A stretch of DNA of 64,000 bases from Bacillus salacetis. GTDB taxonomy: Bacteria; Bacillota; Bacilli; Bacillales; Bacillaceae_B. Position 1 is the first letter of the stretch. Every line of letters starts with the position of its first letter. The notes under the pieces were generated by a model. That model made no database searches, was not told where the DNA came from, and saw nothing but the letters and a program-made list of their open reading frames with translations. Below are positions 1 to 9,867 of this stretch, piece by piece. The translations under genes were made by a program, and so were the position numbers. Location: the NCBI RefSeq assembly GCF_003581585.1, contig NZ_QXIR01000013.1:1-64000 (forward strand), given 5' to 3'.

Positions 1-112
1 TTCCCTGGGCGTTTCAGTAATGTGTGGTATTGTTTCCCGTGTAACAAGATTAATCGTCAGCAATCTCCAGCATAGAACCCTTAAACCTGCTTCCCGGTGA
101 ATTATTTGACGA

Positions 113-1885
113 TTATTGAGGAAGGAAGAAGGAGAAAGTCGTTCCCTGGTCCACTTTGCTGTGAACACCGATCTGCCCATTATGGGCCTCAATGATGTTC
201 CTCGCAATTGCAAGCCCAAGGCCCGTTCCTGACTTTCCTCGTGTTCTGGCTTTATCTGCTTTATAGAAACGTTCAAAGACAAACGGGAGGTCTTCTTCGG
301 AAATCCCTGAACCCGAATCACTGACTTCTACCAATACCCCCGTCTTAGAAGGTTTATAGTCCACAGTGACACTTCCTGTTGCAGGAGTGTGCCTTAAAGC
401 ATTGTCAATCAAATTCGTCAGGACCTGCTCCAATCGATCCGGGTCGATATCAATAGCAGGTATCCTTTCATCAGATCCCCTTCCATTGAAGCTTAACCTG
501 ATGTTTTTCTCTTTTGCCAGGCCATGGAATTTATTCGTCACCCGTTCAAGGAATCCAGGTAAATCCGTCTTTTCTTTATTGAGGGTAATATGTCCCGCTT
601 CCATTCGGGCCAGATCCAGAAGATCATTAACGAGCCTTCCCATGCGAAGGGATTCATCATAAATAATCCTGGCGATTTCCTTTTTCTCTTCCTCTGATCC
701 GGCAATATCATCAACTATGGCCTCGCTGTACCCCTGAAGCATCGCAATCGGGGTCCGAAGCTCATGCGAAACATTTGCGATAAAATCCTTCCTTAACTTA
801 TCGAGCCGCCTCTCCTCGGTCATATCCCTGACTACAGCTACTGCTCCCCTGACGTACTCTTCATTATACAAAGGACTTACGATTACCACATAAGAACGTC
901 CCTGGAGGCTCACTTCCCCCGTCTGCTCATTTTCAAGAAGGATGACCTGTTCAAGCAGTTCCCTCAAAGTGGTCGGGATTGCTTCTTGATCATTCCCCTC
1001 TTGTTCGTAGTACCATTGCTGGAGGAATCTTTCCGCGGGAGGGTTGGTAATCAAGATTGTCCCATCCCGGTTAAACGTGATGACCCCGTCTGCCATACTG
1101 CTCAATATACTGGATAACTGCTCTTTTTCCTGACTGAGGGCATGAAGGTTGAAGTTCAATTGTTTTCCCATTTGATTGAATGCGGTTGCCAATTCACCAA
1201 TTTCATCATGGGTAAGTATCGGTACCTTTGTATCAAACCTTCCCCTGGCAACTTCAAAAGCAGCCTCCCGCATTTTTCGAAGCGGAGCTGTAATACGAGT
1301 AGACAGGAAAAACGCAAAGATGGTTGTCAGGATGATGGCAATCCCTGCAGCCAGCAAAATCAATTTTGTGGTCTGCCTCGTCGTTTCTTTTATTTCTTCC
1401 AAAGATTGAAAAATCACGACCGCTCCCGATGTTTCGCCAATTTGGACAGGGGCGCCGACAACCACGATATTTTGATACAAATCCGAAACATGCTCACCGT
1501 TTAAGTGGAGTTCCTTGACGAATGGCTTCTCCTGCCTGAAGACAGCCGTCACTTCTTTTTCATCGAGGATCTCCTGGATGAGAAGCTGATGACCGGCTGA
1601 AATGTCTTCAGCATAGTACAACTTGTTCCTGTTCTCAGCAATGATTAAGTTGTGGGGATCATCCACTATTTCTTTGGATATCTGAAGCCCCATACTTAAG
1701 TCCTGATGGTTTTCAACAACAGAGGCAATCTTTTCTGCAGTATCAGACAAATCATTCTCGACTTGCTCCAAATGATAGTTTTGAAAGAATTCAAGCTGTA
1801 AAATCGTCAGGATGAATAGGACGAATGCAACTAAAAGAAGAATGGTGATCCATAGTTTACCTACAACACTGCGCCAGAGCCTCAT
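113..1885 (-). CDS. resE: Sensor histidine kinase ResE
   Basis: Membrane histidine kinase that phosphorylates ResD and controls aerobic/anaerobic respiration genes. The 590 residues show a first membrane helix near residues 8-30, an extracytoplasmic sensor segment to about 170, a second helix near 172-195, HAMP, a PAS-like segment, then HisKA with the phosphorylated His at about residue 374 (NVSHELRTP) and an HATPase domain with N box (NLIDNALRH) and glycine boxes ([14 protein letters not shown]). Length matches B. subtilis ResE. The ATG overlaps the resD stop by 4 bases, so the two are translationally coupled. About 110 bases lie between its stop and the window edge, with no gene visible there. 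Confidence 0.95.
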   Translation of the reverse strand: MRLWRSVVGKLWITILLLVAFVLFILTILQLEFFQNYHLEQVENDLSDTAEKIASVVENHQDLSMGLQISKEIVDDPHNLIIAENRNKLYYAEDISAGHQLLIQEILDEKEVTAVFRQEKPFVKELHLNGEHVSDLYQNIVVVGAPVQIGETSGAVVIFQSLEEIKETTRQTTKLILLAAGIAIILTTIFAFFLSTRITAPLRKMREAAFEVARGRFDTKVPILTHDEIGELATAFNQMGKQLNFNLHALSQEKEQLSSILSSMADGVITFNRDGTILITNPPAERFLQQWYYEQEGNDQEAIPTTLRELLEQVILLENEQTGEVSLQGRSYVVIVSPLYNEEYVRGAVAVVRDMTEERRLDKLRKDFIANVSHELRTPIAMLQGYSEAIVDDIAGSEEEKKEIARIIYDESLRMGRLVNDLLDLARMEAGHITLNKEKTDLPGFLERVTNKFHGLAKEKNIRLSFNGRGSDERIPAIDIDPDRLEQVLTNLIDNALRHTPATGSVTVDYKPSKTGVLVEVSDSGSGISEEDLPFVFERFYKADKARTRGKSGTGLGLAIARNIIEAHNGQIGVHSKVDQGTTFSFFLPQ

Positions 1886-2598
1886 TCATTATTAACCTCA
1901 AACTTATAGCCTACTCCCCATACTGTCACAATCATCTTGGCAGCCTGTTCGGATACCTTATTCAGCTTTTCGCGAAGCCTCTTGACATGTGTGTCCACTG
2001 TTCTTAGGTCACCGAAGAAATCATAGTGCCATACCTCTTTCAACAGATGCTCGCGGTCAAAGACTTTATCAGGAGCTTTTGACAAAAAGTAAAGCAATTC
2101 ATATTCCTTCGGAGTAAGATTGACATCCTTTCCGTCCGCTGTGACCCTGTGAGCATCATTATCAATCGTCAGGTGAGGATACACAATCATATCCTTTGCC
2201 TTGGTGTCTGTATGTATATAGCTGGTCTTGGAAGACCTTCTTAAGAGAGCTTTCACCCTTAGGACCACTTCCCGCGGGGAAAACGGTTTCACAATATAGT
2301 CGTCAGTCCCCACTTCGAATCCTTGAACACGATTAGCTTCCTCACCTTTGGCTGTCAGCATGATGACAGGCGTCGACTTTTTCTCCCGAAGCTCTTTACA
2401 GACTTCAATCCCGTCCATTCCCGGCATCATAAGATCAAGAAGGATACAGTCATATTCGTTGTTCAACGCTAATTCAAGTGCACTCTCGCCGTCTTCAGCT
2501 TCTTCTATGACATAGTTTTCCCTCTCAAGATACATTCTCAAAAGCTTCCTGATTCGGTCTTCATCATCAACTATAAGAACTTTTACGTCCTGATCCAT
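1882..2598 (-). CDS. resD: Response regulator ResD
   Basis: OmpR/PhoB-type transcription factor, partner of ResE, activating cytochrome and anaerobic respiration genes. The 238 residues contain a receiver domain (about 5-118) with the acidic pair D11/D12, phospho-acceptor D55 in [11 protein letters not shown] and K at KPFSP, followed by a winged-helix DNA-binding domain (about 135-235). An AAAGGGGGAT ribosome site precedes the ATG. A terminator separates it from resC, so resDE probably has its own promoter in the short space 2599-2650, as in B. subtilis. Confidence 0.96.
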   Translation of the reverse strand: MDQDVKVLIVDDEDRIRKLLRMYLERENYVIEEAEDGESALELALNNEYDCILLDLMMPGMDGIEVCKELREKKSTPVIMLTAKGEEANRVQGFEVGTDDYIVKPFSPREVVLRVKALLRRSSKTSYIHTDTKAKDMIVYPHLTIDNDAHRVTADGKDVNLTPKEYELLYFLSKAPDKVFDREHLLKEVWHYDFFGDLRTVDTHVKRLREKLNKVSEQAAKMIVTVWGVGYKFEVNNE

Positions 2599-2654
2599 GT
2601 TTTTATCCCCCTTTGGATATGGTTAAATCTGTACTTACTCCCTATTTTAATAGA

Positions 2655-2727
2655 AAAAAGCCTCCACTAAAAGCGGAGGAAACATCTTTTTCAGAAAGGA
2701 AGCAATCCTTTCATTGATTGCTTCCTT
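2655..2727 (-). terminator. Tandem hairpins after resC
   Basis: Reading on the minus strand after the resC stop there are two stem-loops. The first has perfect 12-base arms (2696-2707 with 2716-2727) and an 8-base loop. The second has arms CCTCCGC and GTGGAGG around TTTTA, followed by a CTTTTTT tract, which is a classical intrinsic terminator. The pair separates resABC from resDE transcription. Confidence 0.8.
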
Positions 2728-2735
2728 CAATACTA

Positions 2736-3920
2736 TCAAGCGTAGGAATGAAGCCCTGCAATAATCAAGTTGACAGCGACAAGATTGAACATGATGATAA
2801 TGAAACCTATCACTGCAAGCCAGGCAGACTTTTCCCCATGCCATCCTTTTGAGAGGCGGAAATGCAGGAATGCTGCATAAAATAAGAACGTAATAAGCGC
2901 CCATACTTCTTTGGGATCCCAGCCCCAGAAGCGGCTCCACGCTATCTGTGCCCATATCATGGCAAAGATCAAACCGCCTAATGTGAATACCGGAAAGCCG
3001 ATCAGTACAGAGCGGTATCCGATTTCATCCATAAGATCAAGATTGACATTATTCATGTACTTTTGAATCCACAGGCTGATTTTCTTCCTGGCTATCAGAC
3101 GCAAGAGCCAATAAATCCCTGTCCCTATGATAAATGACCAAAGCACTGTATTCAGTTTATGTGCATTGATGAATGCAGGCATTTCGACAGAAGATTCCAT
3201 TTTATCTGCTGTCAGCAACTCCGCCTCATGTGGAACTACAAGAGCAGGCATTGAATACTCTTCCACTGCTTCCTGCCCGGCTTGATTGACATATTGAAAT
3301 TCCGAGCTGTAACCCATGAGAGTGAAAGTGGTTGATGCAGCGATGAATCCGACAACAACAATCAAGCCATACATCACACTTTCAAGCCAGAAGGATTGTT
3401 TCTTATCCTGGGCATGGTTGACTTTTTTCAGGAGATATATCAATCCGGCTACAAAGCTGATGGCCAGAATCGCTTCTCCTGCTGAAACAGTCGTTACGTG
3501 GATTTTCAGCCAGTCACTTTGAAGTGCAGGAATAAGCGGGCTTACCTCCCGGGGGAACATGCTCGCATATGCAATGACCAATAGGGCGATAGGCAATGCG
3601 AAAAGACCCAGAATCGTTGATTGATACAGAAAATAGATAATTATGAACGCTCCGACGAGCATCATCCCAAAGAACGTTGTAAATTCGAACAAGTTGCTTA
3701 CAGGCGCATGGCCCGCAGCAATCCACCGGGTGAAAAAGTATCCCAGCTGAGCTGCAAATCCAATCAAAGTAAGGCCCATACCGATCCGTCCCCAGCGGTT
3801 CACACCTTTTTGATCATTCCTTTTATCACGGATGGAACCCCCGAAGAAAAGAGTTGCAATAAGGTAAAGAATAAAGGCAATGTATAATAAAGTACTGCTC
3901 CATTGTGCCAAATCCGTCAC
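2736..3920 (-). CDS. resC: Cytochrome c biogenesis protein ResC (CcsA/CcsB type)
   Basis: Polytopic membrane protein that with ResB forms the system II haem export/cytochrome c synthetase. The 394 residues have about eight hydrophobic helices and the tryptophan-rich haem-handling motif [11 protein letters not shown] in the C-terminal third. Length is close to B. subtilis ResC (391). It follows resB after a 79-base gap that holds a stem-loop. Confidence 0.93.
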   Translation of the reverse strand: MTDLAQWSSTLLYIAFILYLIATLFFGGSIRDKRNDQKGVNRWGRIGMGLTLIGFAAQLGYFFTRWIAAGHAPVSNLFEFTTFFGMMLVGAFIIIYFLYQSTILGLFALPIALLVIAYASMFPREVSPLIPALQSDWLKIHVTTVSAGEAILAISFVAGLIYLLKKVNHAQDKKQSFWLESVMYGLIVVVGFIAASTTFTLMGYSSEFQYVNQAGQEAVEEYSMPALVVPHEAELLTADKMESSVEMPAFINAHKLNTVLWSFIIGTGIYWLLRLIARKKISLWIQKYMNNVNLDLMDEIGYRSVLIGFPVFTLGGLIFAMIWAQIAWSRFWGWDPKEVWALITFLFYAAFLHFRLSKGWHGEKSAWLAVIGFIIIMFNLVAVNLIIAGLHSYA

Positions 3921-3941
3921 AGGAAATCCTCCTTTTTCATA

Positions 3942-3980
3942 TGGCCACGGTGAAAAACTTTCAGCCTTTCACCATGGCCA
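3942..3980 (-). other. Stem-loop between resB and resC
   Basis: Near-perfect inverted repeat with 14-base arms (3942-3955 and 3967-3980, one mismatch) and an 11-base loop, lying in the gap between resB and resC. No U tract follows, so it looks more like an mRNA processing or stability element, or an attenuator, than a terminator. This role is inferred. Confidence 0.5.
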
Positions 3981-3999
3981 AACTATATTTCTAAACTCA

Positions 4000-5646
4000 T
4001 TATACTTCATTTACTTTTGTGTTTTTTACTTCCTTCTGCTGCTGATCCAGTGGTTCGTTAATACCGGTACCTTCCAGCACGATATTGATTTCTTTTTTTA
4101 ATCCATGCCAGTTTTTGTTGGTGTGACCTGCTACAATCAAGCCTCCGTCTGATTTCCTGACCCAGATCCTTCGGTGATTCCAGTACGCACCCTGGACGAC
4201 CCCGATCATAAAGATGGCACCGCCGATGCCGATTACCCACAGAGTCAGATCTTTTCTGACTGTCAGTGCGGAAACATCACGTGTATCCAATCCGGCGAAA
4301 TTCATTTTATAAACATTTTCGCCGAGCGGCTCAAGGTTTTGCTGGATTCCGACAAAACTGATTTCACCGTCAGGTTTTTCAGGTGAGAACATTTTGAAGA
4401 GGAAAGCGGGATTGTTTGGGAGCGGGGATTCAGTTTGCGGTTCCCCTTTATCATCAAAGCCCGAAAAATCAGGGTAATACCCCATTAATTCCACCTTGCG
4501 TCCATCTTCCAATTCATACATTCCCTGCGGATCGAATAAGTCCACTGTAAACTTCCCAAACTCTTCATTTGTAGTCTTGTTTGAAAGAGTAAATGACATT
4601 GCCTTAAACTCATCCAATTGATAACTTGTCTGATAGATTGCATAGGAACCGAATTTCAAAGGCTGGTTGACCTGAATTGCTTTCTCTTTTTCTTCTTTCA
4701 TTTCGGCCTTTTCACCGGCAACATCAGATTGCTCAGCACGGTAAAGAACAGCATCAGTCTGATAATTCTTGGCAATGACGCCATTTTTATCAATAGCTTC
4801 ATTGAATACTTCTTTATCACTATTCTTATCATAGTTTTCGAGAGTAAACTCTTTGTTCTGCAGATAATATTCTTTATTAGTTCCTGGAATCGGCTTTGTT
4901 TCCCCTTCCCTTATCCACAGGACTTTATCCACATACATGCCTGGGACAAAACGAAGCATGGCACCAATCAAGAAGATAATCAACCCTACGTGGTTGACGT
5001 AAGGGCCCCACCTGGAAAATCTTCCTTTTTCCGCCAGGAGGTTGCCGTCTTCTTCTCGGACTTTGTATCTCTTCGATTCCATTTTCTTTTTGATTTCCTG
5101 CAGTTTCCCATCAGGGTTTTCCAGATCCGTCTCACTGAACAGCCTCTGCCTTTTCAGGAACCCTGCATGCCTTGAAACTTTTTGTTTCTTCAATGCCCGG
5201 TACAATGGAATGACCCTGTCCAGACTGCATATTACAAGTGAGATACCGATAGATGCAATCATCAACAGGAACCACCAGGAACCATAAAGATTATGGAAGC
5301 CAAGAGTATAATACAGTTCACCAAACCACCCATACACTTCCGCATAGTATTGTTCCGGAGGCATTGTATTTGGTATGTACATTTCCTGCGGAAGGATCGT
5401 CCCTACTGCCGAAGCTATCAAGGTAATCAATATCAGCCAGATTCCAACCTTCACGGATGAAAAGAAGTTCCAGATCTTATCGATTACTGACTTGTTGTAA
5501 GTTTGGGAACGCCTGGCGCTACCTTCGTATCTCATATCATGGAGCTTGTCTTTTTTTGCTTCTTCCGTCAAAGCCCTTCCACAAGATTCACAAAGGATCG
5601 TTCCATGCGGATTCACATGCCCACATTCACATTTAATTTCCTTCAT
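4000..5646 (-). CDS. resB: Cytochrome c biogenesis protein ResB
   Basis: Partner of ResC in system II cytochrome c maturation. The 548 residues begin with a small cysteine ribbon (C6, C8, C19, C22), then membrane helices near 65-85, 118-138 and 215-235, a large extracytoplasmic domain, and a last helix near 460-480. The start was moved 15 bases inside the longest frame: the ATG at 5646 has a GAGGAG site 7 bases upstream, whereas the upstream ATG overlaps that site. It lies 43 bases after resA in the same operon. Confidence 0.92.
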   Translation of the reverse strand: MKEIKCECGHVNPHGTILCESCGRALTEEAKKDKLHDMRYEGSARRSQTYNKSVIDKIWNFFSSVKVGIWLILITLIASAVGTILPQEMYIPNTMPPEQYYAEVYGWFGELYYTLGFHNLYGSWWFLLMIASIGISLVICSLDRVIPLYRALKKQKVSRHAGFLKRQRLFSETDLENPDGKLQEIKKKMESKRYKVREEDGNLLAEKGRFSRWGPYVNHVGLIIFLIGAMLRFVPGMYVDKVLWIREGETKPIPGTNKEYYLQNKEFTLENYDKNSDKEVFNEAIDKNGVIAKNYQTDAVLYRAEQSDVAGEKAEMKEEKEKAIQVNQPLKFGSYAIYQTSYQLDEFKAMSFTLSNKTTNEEFGKFTVDLFDPQGMYELEDGRKVELMGYYPDFSGFDDKGEPQTESPLPNNPAFLFKMFSPEKPDGEISFVGIQQNLEPLGENVYKMNFAGLDTRDVSALTVRKDLTLWVIGIGGAIFMIGVVQGAYWNHRRIWVRKSDGGLIVAGHTNKNWHGLKKEINIVLEGTGINEPLDQQQKEVKNTKVNEV

Positions 5647-5689
5647 GCTAAAACTCCTCATTCTTCAGGCCGGAGTTCCCGGCCGACTG

Positions 5690-6223
5690 TTAATTAGGTT
5701 TAATGCTTTCCATGTGCTGCTTAATATCAGCTTCCGTCATTTCCCCTGTCAGGATTCTCTCAATCTTGCCGTCCGGATTGATAAGAAGTGTGGTTGGCAG
5801 CGGCTTTATACCATAAGCATTCTGCACATCCCTCTCTGAATCCACTACCACTGGGAATGTAAGATTATGTTCCTCGATGAATTTGTTCACTTGAAAATCG
5901 GATTCGCCCACATTAACAGCTAAAACCTGAACTCCTTCATCTTTGAAGGCCTGGTACTGATTTTCCATATACGGCATCTCTTTTTCACAAGGCTTGCACC
6001 AAGTCCCCCAGAAGTTAAGGAAAACTCCCTGGCCTTTGTAGTCCGATAACCGGTGGCTGTTGCCTTCCATATCCTGAAGCACAAAATCAGGAGCCTGGTC
6101 CCCAGCTTTAAGGACTCCTCTCTCATCCTTCGTGAAATTTGCATATAAGGTATAAATGACTGCTGCAGCCAGTACAACCAATATGATTGTACGGATAAGC
6201 AAGCGGCGTTTCTTTTTATCCAT
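5690..6223 (-). CDS. resA: Thiol-disulfide oxidoreductase ResA
   Basis: Membrane-anchored thioredoxin-like protein that reduces apocytochrome c haem-site cysteines. The 177 residues (B. subtilis ResA 179) have an N-terminal anchor helix (about 9-27) and a thioredoxin fold with active site C76-K-P-C79 in GTWCKPCEKEMP. The longest frame runs 31 codons further upstream, but the ATG at 6223 has an AAGGAGG site and matches the family start. It opens the resABC operon; the minus-strand region before it also holds the rluB terminator. Confidence 0.94.
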   Translation of the reverse strand: MDKKKRRLLIRTIILVVLAAAVIYTLYANFTKDERGVLKAGDQAPDFVLQDMEGNSHRLSDYKGQGVFLNFWGTWCKPCEKEMPYMENQYQAFKDEGVQVLAVNVGESDFQVNKFIEEHNLTFPVVVDSERDVQNAYGIKPLPTTLLINPDGKIERILTGEMTEADIKQHMESIKPN

Positions 6224-6262
6224 CTTCCTTATTGCCTCCTTGCATGTAACAGTTTTTGCTGC

Positions 6263-6298
6263 AAACGAAAGGGGACAATGTGATTGTCCCTTTTGTTT
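6263..6298 (-). terminator. Hairpin between rluB and resA
   Basis: Arms AAAGGGGACAAT and ATTGTCCCTTTT around a 3-base loop, roughly symmetrical, with T-rich flanks. It probably ends rluB transcription shortly before the resA start. The following T tract is imperfect (TTTCGTTT). Confidence 0.5.
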
Positions 6299-6396
6299 GT
6301 GATGATATATTCCCATCTATTATAACATTTTTGTTTTTTTCTTCAGGACCTGATTATGAATGAAGTGTGACACTTTTCTCTTTCAGGTCAGGCAGT

Positions 6397-7128
6397 CTAT
6401 AACAGGTTTCCTGTTTCAGCGAGTGCTCTCAGCTGTTTCACTTCATGTGGAGTCAACTCTCTTGAATCACCTGCATTCAGCCCATGCAGATCCAAAAACG
6501 CAAATCTTTCGCGCTTCAGCTTTTGAACCTGATATCCGATGGCTTCAAACATTCTTTTCACTTGTCTGTTCCTGCCTTCATGAATGGTGATTTCCACTAT
6601 CGCCTTATCTTGTTTTTTCTCTATTTTCAAGGTCTTCACTTTTGCCGGAGCTGTTTTTCCATCTTCAAGCATAATGCCTTTTTCCAGTTCATTCAGTTTG
6701 AATTTCGGGGGGATCCCTTTAAGTCTGGCAACGTAGGTCTTGTCTATATTGTAGCTTGGATGGGTCAAAAGGTTCGCAAATTCACCGTCATTTGTCAGGA
6801 GGATCAATCCTGATGTGTCATAGTCCAGCCTTCCAACCGGGTAAATCCGCTCTTGGATATGAGGGAAGAAATCAGTTACAACTTTGCGGTCTTTATCATC
6901 TGTAACCGCTGAGATGACCCCTCTTGGTTTATAAAGGAGATAATATACTTTGTTTTCTCTTTCGATCTGGATCCCGTTCACTTCGATTTTGTCTGATCCT
7001 GATACTTTGGTTCCCAGCTCTTTTTCTGTTTTTCCATTCACTTTCACTTTCCCTTCCAGAATCAGCTCTTCAGCCTTCCTTCTAGAAGCTACGCCGGCAT
7101 GGGCGATGACTTTTTGTAAACGTTCCAT
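6397..7128 (-). CDS. rluB: Pseudouridine synthase RluB
   Basis: Modifies a uridine in 23S rRNA to pseudouridine. The 243 residues show an N-terminal S4 RNA-binding domain (about 1-60) and the RsuA/RluB catalytic domain with the signature GRLDYDTSGLILLTNDG, catalytic Asp at residue 102. Start at an ATG preceded by AGGTG. In B. subtilis it is also next to resA and close to spmAB; here an interrupted NERD gene lies between it and spmB. Confidence 0.93.
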   Translation of the reverse strand: MERLQKVIAHAGVASRRKAEELILEGKVKVNGKTEKELGTKVSGSDKIEVNGIQIERENKVYYLLYKPRGVISAVTDDKDRKVVTDFFPHIQERIYPVGRLDYDTSGLILLTNDGEFANLLTHPSYNIDKTYVARLKGIPPKFKLNELEKGIMLEDGKTAPAKVKTLKIEKKQDKAIVEITIHEGRNRQVKRMFEAIGYQVQKLKRERFAFLDLHGLNAGDSRELTPHEVKQLRALAETGNLL

Positions 7129-7476
7129 TTGTTTTCACCTCTTATAATAATTCCGTGTTTTTGCTGATTCACGCTTTTAGCTGCACGACTCCCGGGATTT
7201 ACACAGGGGCACACAGCTTACGCTCACAGCACCTTTTCATTCGAATATGATTTATATTGATATAAGTTCATGAGTATAAACATTCGGCTGAAATTCCTTC
7301 ACATGAATGAATTATTACATATAAGCTATAAAATGCAAAGGGATTGTCCTTTATTAGTATTGGTAATGCAGGGGTTTTTAAACTGTGGTGCTGGCAGCTT
7401 TGTAATTACCTTTATGTTTTCAAAGAAAAGAGGACGAAATCGAAAATGATTTCATCCTTCATTTTTTAAGTTTCTT
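7129..7476. other. Intergenic stretch, no gene seen
   Basis: AT-rich DNA between rluB and the NERD gene remnant. Apart from the hairpin at 7425-7460 and the rluB ribosome site, no reading frame with a ribosome site, strong promoter or repeat was recognised. Confidence 0.5.
7425..7460 (-). terminator. Terminator after NERD gene remnant
   Basis: Arms GAGGACGAAATC (7430-7441) and GATTTCATCCTT (7448-7459) form an 11-pair stem with one G-U pair, followed on the minus strand by CTTTTC. Confidence 0.55.
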
Positions 7477-8467
7477 TTATTTGGCTGGGGAAATCTTGTT
7501 AATTTTAAATTGATATACAGATCCCCTTTTGCTTCCTTCCATCTCTAGATCCATTTCCGCAAGAAGATTGCCCGCCACTATGAGTGAGGTTATTTGAAGA
7601 AACTCTCTTGCCTTACTATTTGTGATGGTCGGACCTAAGAGAAGGAAATATTCATGGAGGGCTTGGAGGTGAGCGCGTTTGGAGGTAATTTTACAGGTTG
7701 GACAAAGCCATTTGCCTCTTTCTCTTTTCATAGGGATGAATGAGCATCCAGGACATTTGACCCCATTTTCACCTCCTTTGCGGTTATTCCGTAAATCGTA
7801 AGAATGTCAGGAATATGCGTTTTATGCTGCTTTTGAAGCTGCCTTCCCAATCTCTTGATTATTTTGTTGTCGATTAATGATTGGACTGGTGATGACCTCT
7901 CCAGCTTTTCAAGTTTGGAGAGTATTTGGTTGGCGTGGCAAACAGTCTGAAAAAGATTTGAGTCATTGGAGGTTGATTTAATAATCGTGGATGGATTGCT
8001 GAAGACTACAAAATATTCAATGGGAGAGGCAGGGGGAAATTATTATTCTTAGACAGCCACTTGATAAGTTGAAATCGTTGACGGCGCACTTGAGTGATTG
8101 GATTTTCAAAGCCTGTTTCAACATCATCTTTTAATCGGACGAGCTGATTGAACGGATCTCCGAATACAACAGTGCCAGATATGTTTTTGACTTCAAGAAG
8201 AATGATTCGTTTAGGGGAAATCAGGAGAATATCCAATTGGAAGTGCACATCTTTAGGTGGAAGTCTGAGGCTGTGAAAAATATGGTACTCTTTTTCTGAT
8301 AAAAAGCTTAGATAGTAATCAACGGAGCATTCGCCTTTGTAGCCGGCTGCCCTTTTTGATAAATCTTCCTGAATAAGCTCTCTTTTCGGATGACAGGGAT
8401 CCAGCCTACCCAAAAGCGCCTCATTTTGTTGAATTCTGACAGGGACTGATCTCTTTTTTACAATCAA
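7477..8467 (-). pseudogene. NERD-domain protein with C-terminal zinc ribbon, two frameshifts
   Basis: Three consecutive pieces in different frames rebuild one protein of about 330 residues. The first (8467 to about 8023) carries the NERD nuclease-related domain with the core QLDILLISPKRIILLEVKN. The second (about 8023-7770) restarts with PIEYFVVFSNPSTIIK. The third (about 7769-7477) holds CPGC and CPTC zinc-binding pairs. Each junction is explained by loss of one base: one in a C run near 8022-8025, one in an A run at 7766-7769 (plus-strand T4). NERD proteins with a zinc ribbon are common in Bacillus; their function is not settled. Either a real pseudogene or two sequencing errors. Confidence 0.8.
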
Positions 8468-8595
8468 TCTATCACTCCTTTCCTTACTTGTACTGAAAAT
8501 TCTTACAAAAACATCAAAAATCCTGCTTAAAAGGGACTAGTTTTCCAACGAAAAATGGTTATGCATCTAACTTCACACTTATGCACCAAAACCAT

Positions 8596-8632
8596 AATAA
8601 CACCCCGGGGATTATCGAATCGGGGCGTTATT
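8596..8632 (-). terminator. Terminator after spmB
   Basis: Arms AATAACACCCCG (8596-8607) and CGGGGCGTTATT (8621-8632) pair over 12 positions with one G-U, loop 13 bases, about 110 bases beyond the spmB stop. The trailing tract is T-rich but interrupted. Confidence 0.6.
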
Positions 8633-8741
8633 AGTTCAATTGGGAGTGCGCTGAAGCACTGTGATACGTTAAAGTAACAGGGGACTGTCCCCCGCCGCGG
8701 TGATGCGTTAAAGCAACATACAAACATACAATCGCGTACAT

Positions 8742-9272
8742 TCATCTAAACATCAATGTGACGATCACAATGGCGGCTGCTATGCCGATCAGGTCTGCAA
8801 GCAGGCCAACCTTCAGGGCATCACCCATCTTCTTGATACCTACTGCACCAAAGTAAACAGTCAACACATAGAAGGTGGTATCGGTGCTGCCCTGCAGGAC
8901 TGAAGCGAGCCTGCCTATGAAGGAGTCGGGGCCGTGAGTCGCAAGTAAGTCGCTTACCATACCAAGTGCTGCCGTGCCGGATATCGGCCTGATGATGGCC
9001 AGGGGAACTATGTCCGCTGGAATTCCCATCGCGTTCAGCATCGGTTCAATTAAAGATACAAAGAACTCTAAAGCTCCTGAAGCTCTGAAGACTGTGATGG
9101 CCACCAGCATTCCTATCAAGAAGGGGATAATCGAAATGGCGATCTTGATTCCTTCTTTTCCGCCGTCCACGAAGCTTTCATACGTAGGCACTTTCTTGAA
9201 TGTTCCGTATAAAAGTATGACTCCGATCAGCATCGGAATCAGCCATAACGAAATAGTCGATATTATCTGCAT
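8742..9272 (-). CDS. spmB: Spore maturation protein SpmB
   Basis: Integral membrane protein needed with SpmA and DacB for normal spore-core dehydration. The 176 residues carry several hydrophobic helices and the nucleoside-recognition (Gate) domain pattern, with RPISGTAALG and GSTDTTFYVL. It starts one base after the spmA stop, so dacB-spmA-spmB form one operon as in B. subtilis. Confidence 0.93.
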   Translation of the reverse strand: MQIISTISLWLIPMLIGVILLYGTFKKVPTYESFVDGGKEGIKIAISIIPFLIGMLVAITVFRASGALEFFVSLIEPMLNAMGIPADIVPLAIIRPISGTAALGMVSDLLATHGPDSFIGRLASVLQGSTDTTFYVLTVYFGAVGIKKMGDALKVGLLADLIGIAAAIVIVTLMFR

Positions 9273-9273
9273 A

Positions 9274-9867
9274 TCATTTCACTCCATTGCGGATTCTTCT
9301 GCGGTAAAAATAGCGGTCAATCATGATTGCCCCTATTGTGGATAGAAACGTCGCGACCAGAGTCGGACCGACAATTTCGGTAGGCGAGGCAGATTCATAG
9401 TTCATTCGAATGGCAATCACGGTCGTGGGGATGATGGTTAAACTTGACGTATTGATGGCAAGGAAGGTGATCATCGACCGGCTTGCATAATCCCTGCCTC
9501 CATTTAATTCTTTAAGTTGTTCCATGGCTTTTATTCCCAAAGGGGTTGCCGCATTTCCCAGTCCGAACATGTTGGCCATCATATTGGAAAGAATATAGCC
9601 CATCGCTGGATGATCCGCAGGAACTTCCGGGAATAATCTTTTGACAATCGGACGAAACAAGTATGAGAGCTTATCCAAAAGGCCGGAATCCTGGGCGATC
9701 CTCATGATTCCCAGCCAGAAAACCAGGATGCTGATAAGGCCGATACAAAGAGTTACTGCTTCATTAGCTGATTGGAAGATTGCTTCATTCACTTCCTGCA
9801 TCTTCCCGTTGACCGCTGCAAAGATCAACCCAATGATTGTCATGGCGACCCAGATATAATTAACCAT
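9274..9867 (-). CDS. spmA: Spore maturation protein SpmA
   Basis: Partner of SpmB. The 197 residues form a multi-helix membrane protein with the Gate-domain segment GLGNAATPLGIKAMEQL and NTSSLTIIPTTVIAIR. Its start overlaps the end of dacB by 8 bases, implying coupled translation. Known in B. subtilis to be expressed in the mother cell and forespore compartments through the dacB operon. Confidence 0.93.
   Translation of the reverse strand: MVNYIWVAMTIIGLIFAAVNGKMQEVNEAIFQSANEAVTLCIGLISILVFWLGIMRIAQDSGLLDKLSYLFRPIVKRLFPEVPADHPAMGYILSNMMANMFGLGNAATPLGIKAMEQLKELNGGRDYASRSMITFLAINTSSLTIIPTTVIAIRMNYESASPTEIVGPTLVATFLSTIGAIMIDRYFYRRRIRNGVK

Noticed and set aside
1..112. Possible gene at the left edge
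   Set aside because: No frame with a start or recognisable protein; resE simply ends at 113.
4618..5175. Plus-strand frame of 185 codons opposite resB
   Set aside because: Antisense shadow with no start signal or known domain.
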